Made by a program: the position numbers and the translations under genes | Assembly: GCA_034434635.1 (NCBI GenBank) | Contig: DAOTYX010000092.1 | Span: 1 to 11,556 of the forward strand | Source of the DNA: DAOTYX01 sp034434635 | GTDB lineage: Bacteria; Chloroflexota; Anaerolineae; B4-G1; DUEL01 | Direction of reading: 5' to 3' | Length of the DNA: 11,556 nucleotides | Notes under the pieces: generated by a model | The model's database searches: none | Told to the model about the DNA's origin: nothing | What the model saw: only the letters and a program-made list of their open reading frames with translations | Shown here: piece by piece, positions 1 to 7,126 of the stretch | How positions within the stretch are numbered: position 1 is the first letter of the stretch | How the letters are laid out: each line of letters opens with the position of its first letter

Positions 1-1
1 G

Positions 2-37
2 TCTTTCGCGTCTTTCGTGTCTTTCGCGTCTTTCGTG
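2..37. repeat. Four tandem 9-mers TCTTTCGYG
   Basis: TCTTTCGCG and TCTTTCGTG alternate perfectly: 2-10, 11-19, 20-28, 29-37. In the frame of the downstream peptidase gene they read as Leu-Ser-Arg/Leu-Ser-Cys repeats just before the hydrophobic segment. The reverse complement of the second unit contains CACGAA, the core also seen in the 9-mer repeat at 7058-7084. Such repeats usually lie between genes, so the peptidase gene may begin at or near this element. The array may continue to the left. Confidence 0.8.
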
Positions 38-1586
38 CCTCCTCATCGCTCTCCTGTCCTGCGCTCTCCTGCCCACCCCCGCCCCGCCTGCCGACCTCTA
101 CCTGGCCCCCGCCGACGTCCTGCTCTACCCTGGCCCCCCGCTCTACAGCGGCGATGTGGTTACCTTCGACATCACCCCCCACAACGCCGACCAACTCCCC
201 CTTGCCGATCTGGGTGTGCGCGTCTCTCGCCTGACCTCCGAGGGGCCTGAGGTCATCGCCGAGGGGCCGGTGGGCCAGCCCGCCTTCGACCACGCCCCCC
301 GCGCCCGCCTGACCTGGGCCTGGGATACCACCGGCCTGGACGGCGAGCAACGGCTCAGGGTCCACCTGGACCCCGACGACCGCATCCAGGAGGGAGACGA
401 GGACCCGGCCAACAACGTCGTCACGCTCACCGTCTCGCTGCGGCCCGCCGCGGCGCGCCCGGCGCTGGAGGCCCAGGCCACCTGGGTGACGACGACCACC
501 TCCTGCTGCGTCCTGCACTATCTGACCGGCAGCCCTGCCGCGCGCGATCTCCCGGCCCTGACGGCCCAGGCGGAGCAAGCCGCCGCCCTGGTGCAGACGC
601 GCCTGCACCTCACCGCCACCCGCCCGATCTCCCTCTACCTGGTCAGCCGGGTCATCGGTCAGGGAGGGTACGCTGCAGCGGCGGTTACCCTGTCCTACCT
701 GGACCGCAACTACGCGGGCCGCGACCTGCGCCTGCTGCTGCCCCACGAGTTCACCCACATGAGCGACGGCCCGCTCGCCAACGGCACGCCCTCCTTCCTC
801 CGCGAAGGGCTGGCCGTGTGGGTGGCTGGCGGTCACTTCAAGCCGGAACCCATCCCCCAGCGGGCTGCAGCGCTGCGCCGCCTGGGCGATTACGTCCCCC
901 TCGACCAACTGATGGAGGATTTCTACCTCCACCAACACGAGGCCGCCTACCTGGAGAGCGCGGCCTTCGTCGCCTACCTGGTCGAGACCCACGGCTGGGA
1001 CCGCTTCCTGGCCGTCTACGGCGGCTTCGGCGAGGCCAAGAGCCTGGACGCGGTCTTGCAGGCCACGCTGGGCGCCGACCTGACGGCCGTGGAGGCGGAC
1101 TTCCTGCGCTGGCTGGACGCCCACCCGCCGACCCCGGCGCAGGAACGGGACGTGCGGGATACCATCCGCCTGTTCGACGCCGTCCGCCGCTACCAGCAGG
1201 CATATGACCCTGGCGCCTACTTCATGAGCGGATGGTTCCCCGATCCCGTGGAAGGGGAGCGGCGCGGCATCGTTGCTGACTTCCTGCGCCGCCCGACCGG
1301 CGCCGAGAGCATCGCCCTGGAAGTGATGCTCCTGGCCGCCCAGGAGGGGTTGGCAGCGGGGGACCTCCCAACGGTGGAGACACACCTGGAGGCAGTGGAG
1401 GCGGTGCTGATGGACGGGAGGTTCACCCACCCCCTCGCCGTGCGGTACCTGGCCGTAGTCGAGGCATCCGCCGCCCATGGCTACGAGGCGCAGCGGGTCG
1501 CCCTGGACGACGGCGCGGCTCACGTCTGGGCCACCGCCAGCGACGCGACGTTAGTGGAACTGCAGGTCGGCGGGTTGGCGCAGTAG
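3..1586 (+). CDS. Exported gluzincin-type (peptidase MA-like) metalloprotease, 5' end missing
   Basis: The frame is open from the first full codon of the window to the TAG at 1584-1586. No ATG, GTG or TTG occurs in frame before GTG 156, yet the sequence upstream of 156 is clearly coding: it reads as a hydrophobic export segment (ALLSCALLPTPAPPADLYL, about 48-105) leading into a beta-sandwich-like stretch. The true start is therefore probably left of the window. LLSC could be a lipobox, or APPA a signal peptidase I site. Bases 90-440 resemble a CARDB-type adhesion or scaffold domain (inference from its pattern ending in NNVVTLTV). The catalytic part has HEFTH at 744-758, with a probable third zinc ligand Glu at 804-806 in REGLAVWVAGG, 16 residues after the second His, as in the peptidase MA family. 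The C-terminal third is alanine-rich and helical with no recognised motif. Substrate unknown. No gene partner is visible; the next promoter starts 19 bp after the stop. Confidence 0.72.
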   Translation, partial: LSRLSCLSRLSCLLIALLSCALLPTPAPPADLYLAPADVLLYPGPPLYSGDVVTFDITPHNADQLPLADLGVRVSRLTSEGPEVIAEGPVGQPAFDHAPRARLTWAWDTTGLDGEQRLRVHLDPDDRIQEGDEDPANNVVTLTVSLRPAAARPALEAQATWVTTTTSCCVLHYLTGSPAARDLPALTAQAEQAAALVQTRLHLTATRPISLYLVSRVIGQGGYAAAAVTLSYLDRNYAGRDLRLLLPHEFTHMSDGPLANGTPSFLREGLAVWVAGGHFKPEPIPQRAAALRRLGDYVPLDQLMEDFYLHQHEAAYLESAAFVAYLVETHGWDRFLAVYGGFGEAKSLDAVLQATLGADLTAVEADFLRWLDAHPPTPAQERDVRDTIRLFDAVRRYQQAYDPGAYFMSGWFPDPVEGERRGIVADFLRRPTGAESIALEVMLLAAQEGLAAGDLPTVETHLEAVEAVLMDGRFTHPLAVRYLAVVEASAAHGYEAQRVALDDGAAHVWATASDATLVELQVGGLAQ

Positions 1587-1604
1587 ACCATCCTCGCCGG
1601 TGCG

Positions 1605-1633
1605 TTGCAATAAGGTATCATCTGTGGCATAAT
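1605..1633 (+). promoter_or_regulatory. Sigma70-type promoter of the herA unit
   Basis: TTGCAA (1605-1610), a 17-bp spacer and CATAAT (1628-1633) fit the -35/-10 consensus well. Transcription would start near 1640 and give a leader of roughly 178 nt before herA. There is no other promoter as good between the peptidase stop and herA. Confidence 0.55.
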
Positions 1634-1693
1634 GTGACTGCTACCGTGTTGATCGAAGGCTGCGCCCGAAACGGCCGAAGAGAGTCAGCGGAC

Positions 1694-1737
1694 AGCAGAT
1701 GAAGCGGATTTGTCCACAGAAATCCGCTGAATCTGCT
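1694..1737. repeat. Imperfect 18-bp inverted repeat in the herA leader
   Basis: The arms 1694-1711 and 1720-1737 pair at 16 of 18 positions around an 8-nt loop (GTCCACAG); the inner 9 bp (AGCGGATTT / AAATCCGCT) are perfect. There is no T-tract, so it is not an intrinsic terminator. The 8-mer AGCGGATT recurs at the edge of the tyrS leader hairpin (11141-11148), which suggests a dispersed palindromic repeat, though 8 bases is weak evidence. Confidence 0.6.
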
Positions 1738-1817
1738 CAATCTGCCGACCGATTCCTCGCTTTTGGCACTCTGAGCCAGGAACAACCCTCAAGAGGGAGA
1801 CGACCAGGGAGCAGAGG

Positions 1818-3494
1818 ATGGCAGAACCCGAAGACCTGGAGCAGTGGTTTCCCCGGCCCGCTGGGCCCGCCCCGGCCTCGCGCCTGGGCATCGTCGTCGG
1901 CGGGAGCCTCTCCAAAGGGCTGGAGGTCAAACTCGACCCGCAAACGCAGATCGAAGGGTTGGCCGTGGGGCGGTACGTCGTCGTCCATGGGCATACCGGG
2001 CGGCGCTTCTTCTCCCTGGTCAGCGACGTGGCCCTTGACGCCGCCAATCCGCTGATCGAGAAGTCCCCTCCCGACGTCTCCGACCCCTTCATCGCCCAGG
2101 TGCACCGTGGCACCACCACCTTCGGCCGCATCCACGTCGCGCCGATGCTGGTGTTGGAGCCGGGGGAGGATGAGCCGCGGCCGGTCAAGACGGTCCCCGA
2201 ACATTTCTCGGAAGTGGTCGAGGCCACGCCCGAAGACGTGGCGTTGGTCTTCGGCGACGAGCGCCGCGAGGGGTACTTCACCATCGGCGAGCCGCTGGAC
2301 ATGGCCGGCATTCCTGTGCCGCTCAACCTGCCGCGCCTGGTCGAGCGCTCGGCGGGGGTCTTCGGCAAGACCGGCACCGGCAAGACCTTTCTCACCCGCC
2401 TGCTGCTGGCCGGGCTGGTGCGTCAGCGAGTCGCGGTCAACCTGGTCTTCGACATGCACAACGAGTACGGCTGGAAGAGCCAGGACGAGGCGCGGACGGA
2501 GGTGAAAGGGCTTCGTCAACTCTTCCCCAGCGACGTGGCGGTCTTCACCCTGGACGACGAGTCCTCCCGCCGCCGCGGGAGCAAGGTGGACGCCGTGGTG
2601 CGCATCGGCTACGAGCACCTCGAGCCGGAGGACGTGGACAGCCTCTCCGGCCTGCTGGCGCTCTCGGACGTGCAGGTGGGTGCGCTCTATTTCCTGCGGC
2701 GGCGGCTCGGCGAGCGCTGGATCGCCCGCCTGCTGGACGAGGAGGACCCGCTGGATGACCTGGCCGACGCGCTGGAGCGGGGCACCCTCCACGGCGGCAC
2801 TCTGGGCGCCATCCAACGCAAACTGGGGATGTTCCGCCGCTTCGGCTTCCTGCAGCCGGGGGTGACCGAGGACCCCGTGCAGCGTATCCTCGACTACCTC
2901 GACCGGGGAACGAACGTCGTCCTGGAGTTCGGGCGGTACGGCAACAGCCTGGAGGCGTACGTCCTGGCAGCCAACACGATCACCCGTCGCATTCACGCCC
3001 ACTACGTGCATCGCAAGGAGGCCGCTCTGGGCGGGCAGGGAGCGGAGCCGCGCCCGCTGGTCATCACCATCGAGGAAGCGCACAAGTTCCTCGACCCCGA
3101 GGTGGCCCGTCACACCATCTTCGGCACCATCGCCCGCGAACTGCGCAAGTACAACGTCACCCTGCTGATCGTGGACCAGCGGCCGAGCGGCATTGACCCC
3201 GAGGTCATGAGCCAGATTGGCACCCGCGTCACCTGCCTGCTGGACGACGAGGCTGACATCCGCGCCGTCTTCTCCGGGGTGGCCGGGGCCGGCCCGCTGC
3301 GCGAGGTGCTGGCCCGGCTGGATACGCGCCAGCAGGCGCTGGTGCTGGGGCACGCCGTGCCGATGCCGGTGGTCGTGCGCACCCGCGCCTACGATGCCGC
3401 CTTCTACGAGGCGATGGGGACGCGCGAGGAAGGCCCCGACGAGGTGTTGCGCCGCAACCGCGCACTGCTGCGCGGGGAGGGGAAGGAGATCTGA
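1818..3494 (+). CDS. herA: HerA-family hexameric DNA-translocating ATPase
   Basis: A 558-residue P-loop ATPase of the HerA/FtsK superfamily (DUF87 type). Family members form hexameric rings that pump double-stranded DNA, usually with the nuclease NurA and alongside Mre11-Rad50 in end resection. Residues about 22-78 form a HAS-barrel-like N-terminal domain (LGIVVGG...LEVKL...GRYVVVHG). Walker A is GKTGTGKT at 183-190. Walker B is LVITIEEAH at about 414-422 with the Glu-Glu pair. The motif DQRPSG (453-458) after a beta strand matches the HerA TQRPS sensor region, and RELRKYNV just before it is a plausible source of the arginine finger. The start is supported by GGAG at 1808-1811, 6 nt before the ATG. 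A same-strand gene follows after 50 bp, likely co-transcribed, but it does not look like NurA. Family assignment is firm; a role in repair is inferred from the family. Confidence 0.9.
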   Translation: MAEPEDLEQWFPRPAGPAPASRLGIVVGGSLSKGLEVKLDPQTQIEGLAVGRYVVVHGHTGRRFFSLVSDVALDAANPLIEKSPPDVSDPFIAQVHRGTTTFGRIHVAPMLVLEPGEDEPRPVKTVPEHFSEVVEATPEDVALVFGDERREGYFTIGEPLDMAGIPVPLNLPRLVERSAGVFGKTGTGKTFLTRLLLAGLVRQRVAVNLVFDMHNEYGWKSQDEARTEVKGLRQLFPSDVAVFTLDDESSRRRGSKVDAVVRIGYEHLEPEDVDSLSGLLALSDVQVGALYFLRRRLGERWIARLLDEEDPLDDLADALERGTLHGGTLGAIQRKLGMFRRFGFLQPGVTEDPVQRILDYLDRGTNVVLEFGRYGNSLEAYVLAANTITRRIHAHYVHRKEAALGGQGAEPRPLVITIEEAHKFLDPEVARHTIFGTIARELRKYNVTLLIVDQRPSGIDPEVMSQIGTRVTCLLDDEADIRAVFSGVAGAGPLREVLARLDTRQQALVLGHAVPMPVVVRTRAYDAAFYEAMGTREEGPDEVLRRNRALLRGEGKEI

Positions 3495-3497
3495 GGC

Positions 3498-3518
3498 GGA
3501 CCACGGACGACGGACCGC
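3498..3518. repeat. Three tandem heptamers GGACSRC between herA and the next gene
   Basis: GGACCAC, GGACGAC and GGACCGC follow one another at 3498-3504, 3505-3511 and 3512-3518. The repeat starts three bases after the herA stop codon and fills part of the 50-bp gap. The same heptamers recur after the sbcD stop codon (9801-9828), so this is a dispersed border repeat rather than part of either gene. Confidence 0.65.
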
Positions 3519-3544
3519 AGACCTTATCAGGGAGGATAGCGCAG

Positions 3545-4819
3545 ATGAAAGACGAACTCAGGAGCCTGTTGAGGATCTCCGACGCGGTGGTGGAGGAGAT
3601 CAACGAGTTGTTGCTGGATCCGGACAGCCGGGTCATCAATGACTTCCTGGCCGTGGTGGAGAAGTACGGGACGCCGGAGGAGATCAACCGCAAGGCGGAA
3701 GAGGCGCGCCGCCTCCCCCGCCTGATGGAGCGCCTTCGGGACGTCGCCCCGCAGGCCATCCATGACCTGGAGTGGCTGGCGGAACAGCGCGACCGGGGAG
3801 CCTTCATCAGCATAGCCGACTATCGGCGCAAGGTGTTGGGGCCGCGCGCTGACAGTATGGAGTTCAACGAGGACTTCGCCGTCACGCTGGAGATCAGCGC
3901 GCTGCAGTACTTCCCGTTCCTCATCGCCGAGGCGCGCCAGGCCATCGAGCGTCAGGAACTGATGCCGGGCCGCTACATTCGCGTCCGCCGGATGAAGGAG
4001 CAGGAGGCTGACGGCGACCTGCTGGCCGTGGCGGCGGCGATGCAGATCGTCGGCGCCAGTTACGTGGAGACGCTGGACACCAAGGGCACTGATGGCTCCA
4101 ATGTCCACCTGGGCGGCCCCGCCACCATCACCGGCTACTTCGGCGGCGTCGGCCAACCCAACGACTACGCCCTCAAGTGGCTCGACGAGTTCCTGTACTA
4201 CTATACCAACTACGGCGTCCGTCAGGTGCTCAACGTCAACCCCGGCACGGTGCTGCTGGGCTACTTCCTCTACAAACTGGGCGTGGACAACGAGTTCAAG
4301 ATCTCGGTCTATATGGGCAACGACAACCCCTACGCCGCCCTGTGGACCCTCATCGGCGCCAAGCTCTTCTCCCGCCCCGACGGCACCTGCCCGCTGGTCG
4401 GCTTCAACTGGTCCAACTCGGTCAACAACGAGACCATGGAGATCACCGCCCAGTTCCGGCGCAAACTCGGCTTCGAACAGGTGGTACGCTTCGAGCATCA
4501 CATCACCGAGACGTTCAAGTCCATCGTCCGCCAGCCCTACGACCGGCTGGAGGAACTGGTGCAGATCGCCGACCACGTGGCCAACATCTCCGCCAAGCAC
4601 GAGGGCGGTGTGCCGGAGGTGGACAGCGCGCGGGAGCACCCGTCGGACATCCTGGACTACTTCCGGGCGCGCGACGAGGTGGAGAGCACAGGGGACATGC
4701 CCCATCTGCTGCGCAACTATCTGGACAAGCACGACTCGGTCAATCGCACCGCCCGGGCGCTGACCGAACACGGGCTGTCGTTCGTCGCGGCACAGAACCT
4801 CCATCCGGTGACGCGGTGA
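3545..4819 (+). CDS. Unrecognised 424-residue protein downstream of herA
   Basis: I do not recognise the family. The start is well supported by GGAGG at 3531-3535, 9 nt before the ATG. The first ~115 residues are charged and mostly helical (EEINELLLD, EEINRKAEEARRLPRL). From about residue 125 the pattern changes to a compact alternating alpha/beta fold with glycine-rich turns: D178-TKGTDGSN, then GGPATITGYFGGVG, NVNPGTVLLGYF, VYMGNDNPYAALW, GFNWSNSVNN, and FEHHITETF near residue 320. This conserved-looking layout suggests an enzyme of TIM-barrel-like construction (inference only). There is no signal peptide or membrane segment. The position after herA suggests a functional link, since NurA usually sits there, but the NurA landmarks (an early VDGS strand and late acidic residues) are not evident. 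The single DGS at 183-185 lies too far into the chain and in a different context. Product is probably cytoplasmic. Confidence 0.85.
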   Translation: MKDELRSLLRISDAVVEEINELLLDPDSRVINDFLAVVEKYGTPEEINRKAEEARRLPRLMERLRDVAPQAIHDLEWLAEQRDRGAFISIADYRRKVLGPRADSMEFNEDFAVTLEISALQYFPFLIAEARQAIERQELMPGRYIRVRRMKEQEADGDLLAVAAAMQIVGASYVETLDTKGTDGSNVHLGGPATITGYFGGVGQPNDYALKWLDEFLYYYTNYGVRQVLNVNPGTVLLGYFLYKLGVDNEFKISVYMGNDNPYAALWTLIGAKLFSRPDGTCPLVGFNWSNSVNNETMEITAQFRRKLGFEQVVRFEHHITETFKSIVRQPYDRLEELVQIADHVANISAKHEGGVPEVDSAREHPSDILDYFRARDEVESTGDMPHLLRNYLDKHDSVNRTARALTEHGLSFVAAQNLHPVTR

Positions 4820-4821
4820 TA

Positions 4822-4874
4822 CAGGGGCACAGGGACGCGGGGACGCGGTTGTCTCCGCGTCTCTGTGTCTCCTG
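4822..4874. repeat. GC-rich imperfect hairpin repeat after the herA unit
   Basis: The left arm (about 4822-4844) and the right arm (about 4851-4874) are near-complementary around a short loop; the left arm contains GGGACGCGG and the right arm CCGCGTCTC. It begins two bases after the stop codon and has no T-tract, so it is not a standard intrinsic terminator but could act as a 3'-end barrier. Both arms have an internal period of 8-9 bp, like the other border repeats in this window. Confidence 0.55.
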
Positions 4875-4903
4875 ATCGAGGCTTGATGCCATTACTTGCC
4901 CCC

Positions 4904-5127
4904 CTCGCCGGGTTCTGCGCCCCCCCGCCAGGCCGCTCGTGGGGGCGACACCCCGATGCCGCCCCCCGAGAGACCCCCCTCGCCGGGTTCTGCGATCCCC
5001 CGCCAGGCCGCTCGTAGGGGCGGCACCCCAATGCCACCCCGCGAGAGATCCCGCTCGCCGGGGGTCTGCGATCCCCCGCCAGGCCGCTTGTAGGGGCGGC
5101 ATCCCGATGCCGCCCCGCGAGAGCAGT
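4904..5127. repeat. Three tandem copies of a 75-bp unit with internal palindrome
   Basis: Copies begin at CTCGCCGGG at 4904, 4979 and 5054, an exact 75-bp period. Each contains the block CCCCCGCCAGGCCGC followed by a GTRGGGGCGRCA element. In the third copy GGGGCGGCAT and ATGCCGCCCC (5093-5116) form a perfect 10-bp inverted repeat around CCCG; in the first two copies the palindrome is degraded by a few substitutions. The unit ends with GCGAGAG. Together with the hairpin at 4822-4874 it fills the 314 bp before the GntR promoter. I see no ORF here with coding character. Confidence 0.85.
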
Positions 5128-5133
5128 GACGGC

Positions 5134-5161
5134 TTGACACGGATTAGATATTTGATATAAT
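5134..5161 (+). promoter_or_regulatory. Consensus sigma70 promoter of the GntR-orr-mttB unit
   Basis: TTGACA (5134-5139) and TATAAT (5156-5161), both perfect hexamers, are separated by 16 bp. The start point would be near 5168, leaving a leader of about 30 nt before the regulator gene. The AT-rich box stands out sharply from its GC-rich surroundings. The -10 hexamer is embedded in the palindrome at 5152-5166, so repression by occlusion is likely. Confidence 0.75.
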
Positions 5162-5166
5162 ATCAA
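5152..5166. promoter_or_regulatory. Probable GntR-family operator over the -10 box
   Basis: TTGATATAATATCAA is a perfect palindrome with 7-bp arms around a central A. Its size and form fit operators of FCD-type GntR regulators, and it lies 31 bp upstream of a GntR/FCD gene. It covers the -10 hexamer, predicting autorepression relieved by a ligand. I saw no second copy in the window. Confidence 0.6.
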
Positions 5167-5196
5167 CATCCACCCTCCCGCAGAGAAAGTCCGGCG

Positions 5197-5940
5197 ATGA
5201 ATACAGCCCAGACCACTGCCGCAAGGCTTCTGGAGACCTCCCCCATCCAGGACCACCGCAAACTGAGCGACCGGGTCTTCGAGAGCCTGCGCGACGGCAT
5301 CATCAACGGGCGGCTCAAGGCCGGCCAGTGGCTGCGCCAGGAGACGCTGGCCCAGGAACTGGGAGTCAGCCAGATGCCCGTCCGCGAGGCGCTGGAGCGA
5401 CTGGTCGCCGAAGGGCTTGCCGTCCGCATCCCCTACCGCGGTGTGCAGGTCGTTGAGTTCTCCGCCGCCGACATCGTGGACATCTGCACCACCCGTCTGC
5501 TCCTTGAGGGGCTCGCCGCCCGCTTCGCCGCCCTTGCCATTGACGAAGCCACCCTGGCCCGTCTGCGCGCCAACCTGGACGAGGCAGAGCGCTGCCTGAC
5601 GCAGGAGGACATGCCCCGCCGCCGCGAACTGAACGACGCCTTCCACCTGGAGATCGCCCGCGCCAGTGGCCGCCGCTACCTGCTGCGCCTGATCCAGACC
5701 CTCTGGGGGTGGTTCCCCACCGTCCTCCTCTACGAGGGCATGGTGCGCCAGAGTGACCTTCTGCCGGCCCGGTTGGAACGGGAGCGGCAGGAGCACCGCG
5801 CCATCCTGCGCGCCCTGGAACAGCACGACCCAGAGCAGGCTGAGGCCGAGACCCGCCGCCACATCCGCAACCTGTCCCAGGAGTTGACCGAAGTACTGGG
5901 CATCTCCGGTGACGCCGTCGAACCGCTCAGGCATCTATAG
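5197..5940 (+). CDS. GntR-family transcriptional regulator, FCD subfamily
   Basis: A 247-residue regulator. Residues about 20-88 form the winged helix-turn-helix typical of GntR (LSDRVFESLRDGIINGRLK; ETLAQELGVSQMPVREAL; LAVRIPYRGVQV). Residues about 92-235 are an all-helical FCD ligand-binding domain with the usual metal-site histidines: His150 in NDAFH, His200 in EHRAIL and His222 in RRHIRN. The position four residues before His150, often Asp, is Asn146 here; Asn can still ligate a metal. The ribosome site is weak (AGAGAAAG upstream). It is the first gene behind the promoter/palindrome at 5134-5166 and ends 18 bp before the racemase gene, so it very likely controls its own operon in response to a small carboxylate or amino-acid ligand. 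The inducer cannot be read from sequence. Confidence 0.92.
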   Translation: MNTAQTTAARLLETSPIQDHRKLSDRVFESLRDGIINGRLKAGQWLRQETLAQELGVSQMPVREALERLVAEGLAVRIPYRGVQVVEFSAADIVDICTTRLLLEGLAARFAALAIDEATLARLRANLDEAERCLTQEDMPRRRELNDAFHLEIARASGRRYLLRLIQTLWGWFPTVLLYEGMVRQSDLLPARLERERQEHRAILRALEQHDPEQAEAETRRHIRNLSQELTEVLGISGDAVEPLRHL

Positions 5941-5958
5941 GCCCGACAGGAAATTGTG

Positions 5959-7056
5959 ATGCGCATCGAGGTCAATACCCAGACCATCCACCAGAATGCC
6001 CGCATCCTGGTCGAGTTCTGTGCCGCCCACGGGATTCAGGTCGCCGGGGTGACCAAGGCCTGCTGCGGCCATCCCGATGTCGCCTGGGCCATGCTTGCCG
6101 GCGGCGTGGCCATGCTGGCCGACTCGCGGCTGGACAACATCCGCCGCATGCGCGCTGCTGGCATCGCTGGTCCCTTCATGCTGCTGCGCCTGCCGGCGCT
6201 GAGCGAGGTGAACGACGTGGTCGCTCTGACGCAGGTCAGCCTCAACACCGAGGTGGAGACGGTGCGCGCGCTGTCGCAGGCGGCGCGGGCGCAGGGCGTG
6301 GTGCACCGCGTGATCCTGATGGTGGACGTGGGCGACCGGCGCGAGGGGGTGATGCCCGATCAGGCCGTGGCGACGGCGCGAGAGATGGCCGCCCTGCCAG
6401 ACATCTCCCTCATCGGCGTCGGCACCAACCTGCGCTGTGTCGGCGGCGTGCTCCCCACCCGCGAGAACACGCAGATGCTGGTGGACGTCGCCGAGGAGAT
6501 CGAGCGACGCCTTGGGCTGCGATTGGAGATCATCTCTGGCGGCCAGACCACCAGCCTCACCCTGCTCCAGCCGGGCCACATGCCGCCGCGCGTCAATCAG
6601 TTGCGGGTGGGCGAGGGCATCCTCCTGGGCTACGACAGCGCCACCGACTGGTCGCTGCCAGGGATGCGCCGCGACGGCGTCACCGTGTGGGGGGAGGTCA
6701 TCGAACTGAAGACCAAGCCCTCGCTGCCAGCCGGCACCGTGCTCAAGGATGCTTTCGGCCGCACGCCCCAATGGGAGGATCGCGGGCTGCGCCTGCGGGC
6801 CATCCTGGCCTTGGGCAACCAGGACCTGCGCACCGAGGGCCTGCGCCCCCGCCGTCCCGGCGTCGCTGTTGTCGGCGCCAGCAGCGACCACCTGATCGTG
6901 GACGCGACCGACGCCGTCCCCCCGTTGCGCCTGGGAGAGGAGTTGGGCTTCGAACTCGACTACGCCGCGCTGGCCACGGTGATGACAAACCACAACCGGG
7001 TGCAGGTGGTTGCAAGCGGGGAGTGTCGTGGAATCTCCCACAGCAAAGGATTCTAG
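5959..7056 (+). CDS. orr: Ornithine-racemase-type PLP enzyme (alanine racemase fold)
   Basis: 365 residues. It matches the ornithine racemase group of fold-type III PLP enzymes over its whole length. VAGVTK places the PLP lysine at Lys33; LADSRLDNIRR, SLNTEVETVRALS, GGQTTSL (194-200), NQLRVGEGILLG (from 213) and GASSDHLIVD follow in the order I recall for the Clostridium sticklandii enzyme, which interconverts L- and D-ornithine. Other amino-acid substrates are possible in this group. ATG 5959 is preferred to the GTG at 5956: AGGA at 5948-5951 is 7 nt from the ATG but too close to the GTG. The last ~10 residues run past the conserved end. It lies 18 bp after the regulator gene and 70 bp before the MttB-like gene. 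No ornithine aminomutase or thiolase genes are in view. Confidence 0.85.
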   Translation: MRIEVNTQTIHQNARILVEFCAAHGIQVAGVTKACCGHPDVAWAMLAGGVAMLADSRLDNIRRMRAAGIAGPFMLLRLPALSEVNDVVALTQVSLNTEVETVRALSQAARAQGVVHRVILMVDVGDRREGVMPDQAVATAREMAALPDISLIGVGTNLRCVGGVLPTRENTQMLVDVAEEIERRLGLRLEIISGGQTTSLTLLQPGHMPPRVNQLRVGEGILLGYDSATDWSLPGMRRDGVTVWGEVIELKTKPSLPAGTVLKDAFGRTPQWEDRGLRLRAILALGNQDLRTEGLRPRRPGVAVVGASSDHLIVDATDAVPPLRLGEELGFELDYAALATVMTNHNRVQVVASGECRGISHSKGF

Positions 7057-7057
7057 C

Positions 7058-7084
7058 CACGAATTGCACGAACTCCTCGAACCT
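7058..7084. repeat. Degenerate 9-mer repeat in the orr-mttB gap
   Basis: CACGAATTG, CACGAACTC and CTCGAACCT follow one another with a 9-bp period, and TTCGTG at 7085-7090 can pair back with CACGAA. The core is the complement of the TCTTTCGTG units at 2-37, pointing to one repeat family at gene borders. Confidence 0.4.
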
Positions 7085-7126
7085 TTCGTGCCAACTTTGG
7101 TGCAGCATCACCCAAGGAGAGAGAAC

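Noticed and set aside
1737..3353. A long minus-strand reading frame opposite herA
   Set aside because: It mirrors the herA frame in GC-rich DNA, has low-complexity composition and no recognisable domain, while the plus strand encodes a clear ATPase.
3545..4819. Calling the 424-residue protein NurA
   Set aside because: Only position supports it. The early VDGS strand and the late acidic/His pattern of NurA are not seen, and its glycine-rich loops are unlike that family.
4904..5127. A CRISPR array
   Set aside because: The whole 75-bp unit repeats, with no unique spacers between short repeats, and no cas-like gene is present.
3527..5934. Long minus-strand frames opposite the 424-residue protein and the regulator
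   Set aside because: Both overlap well-supported plus-strand genes, and one runs through the non-coding 75-bp repeats; their protein sequences look like antisense artefacts.
7010..7126. An upstream extension of the MttB-like protein to 7010
   Set aside because: It would overlap the racemase gene by 47 bp and translate a repeat-bearing gap, while ATG 7127 has a strong ribosome site (AAGGAGAG).
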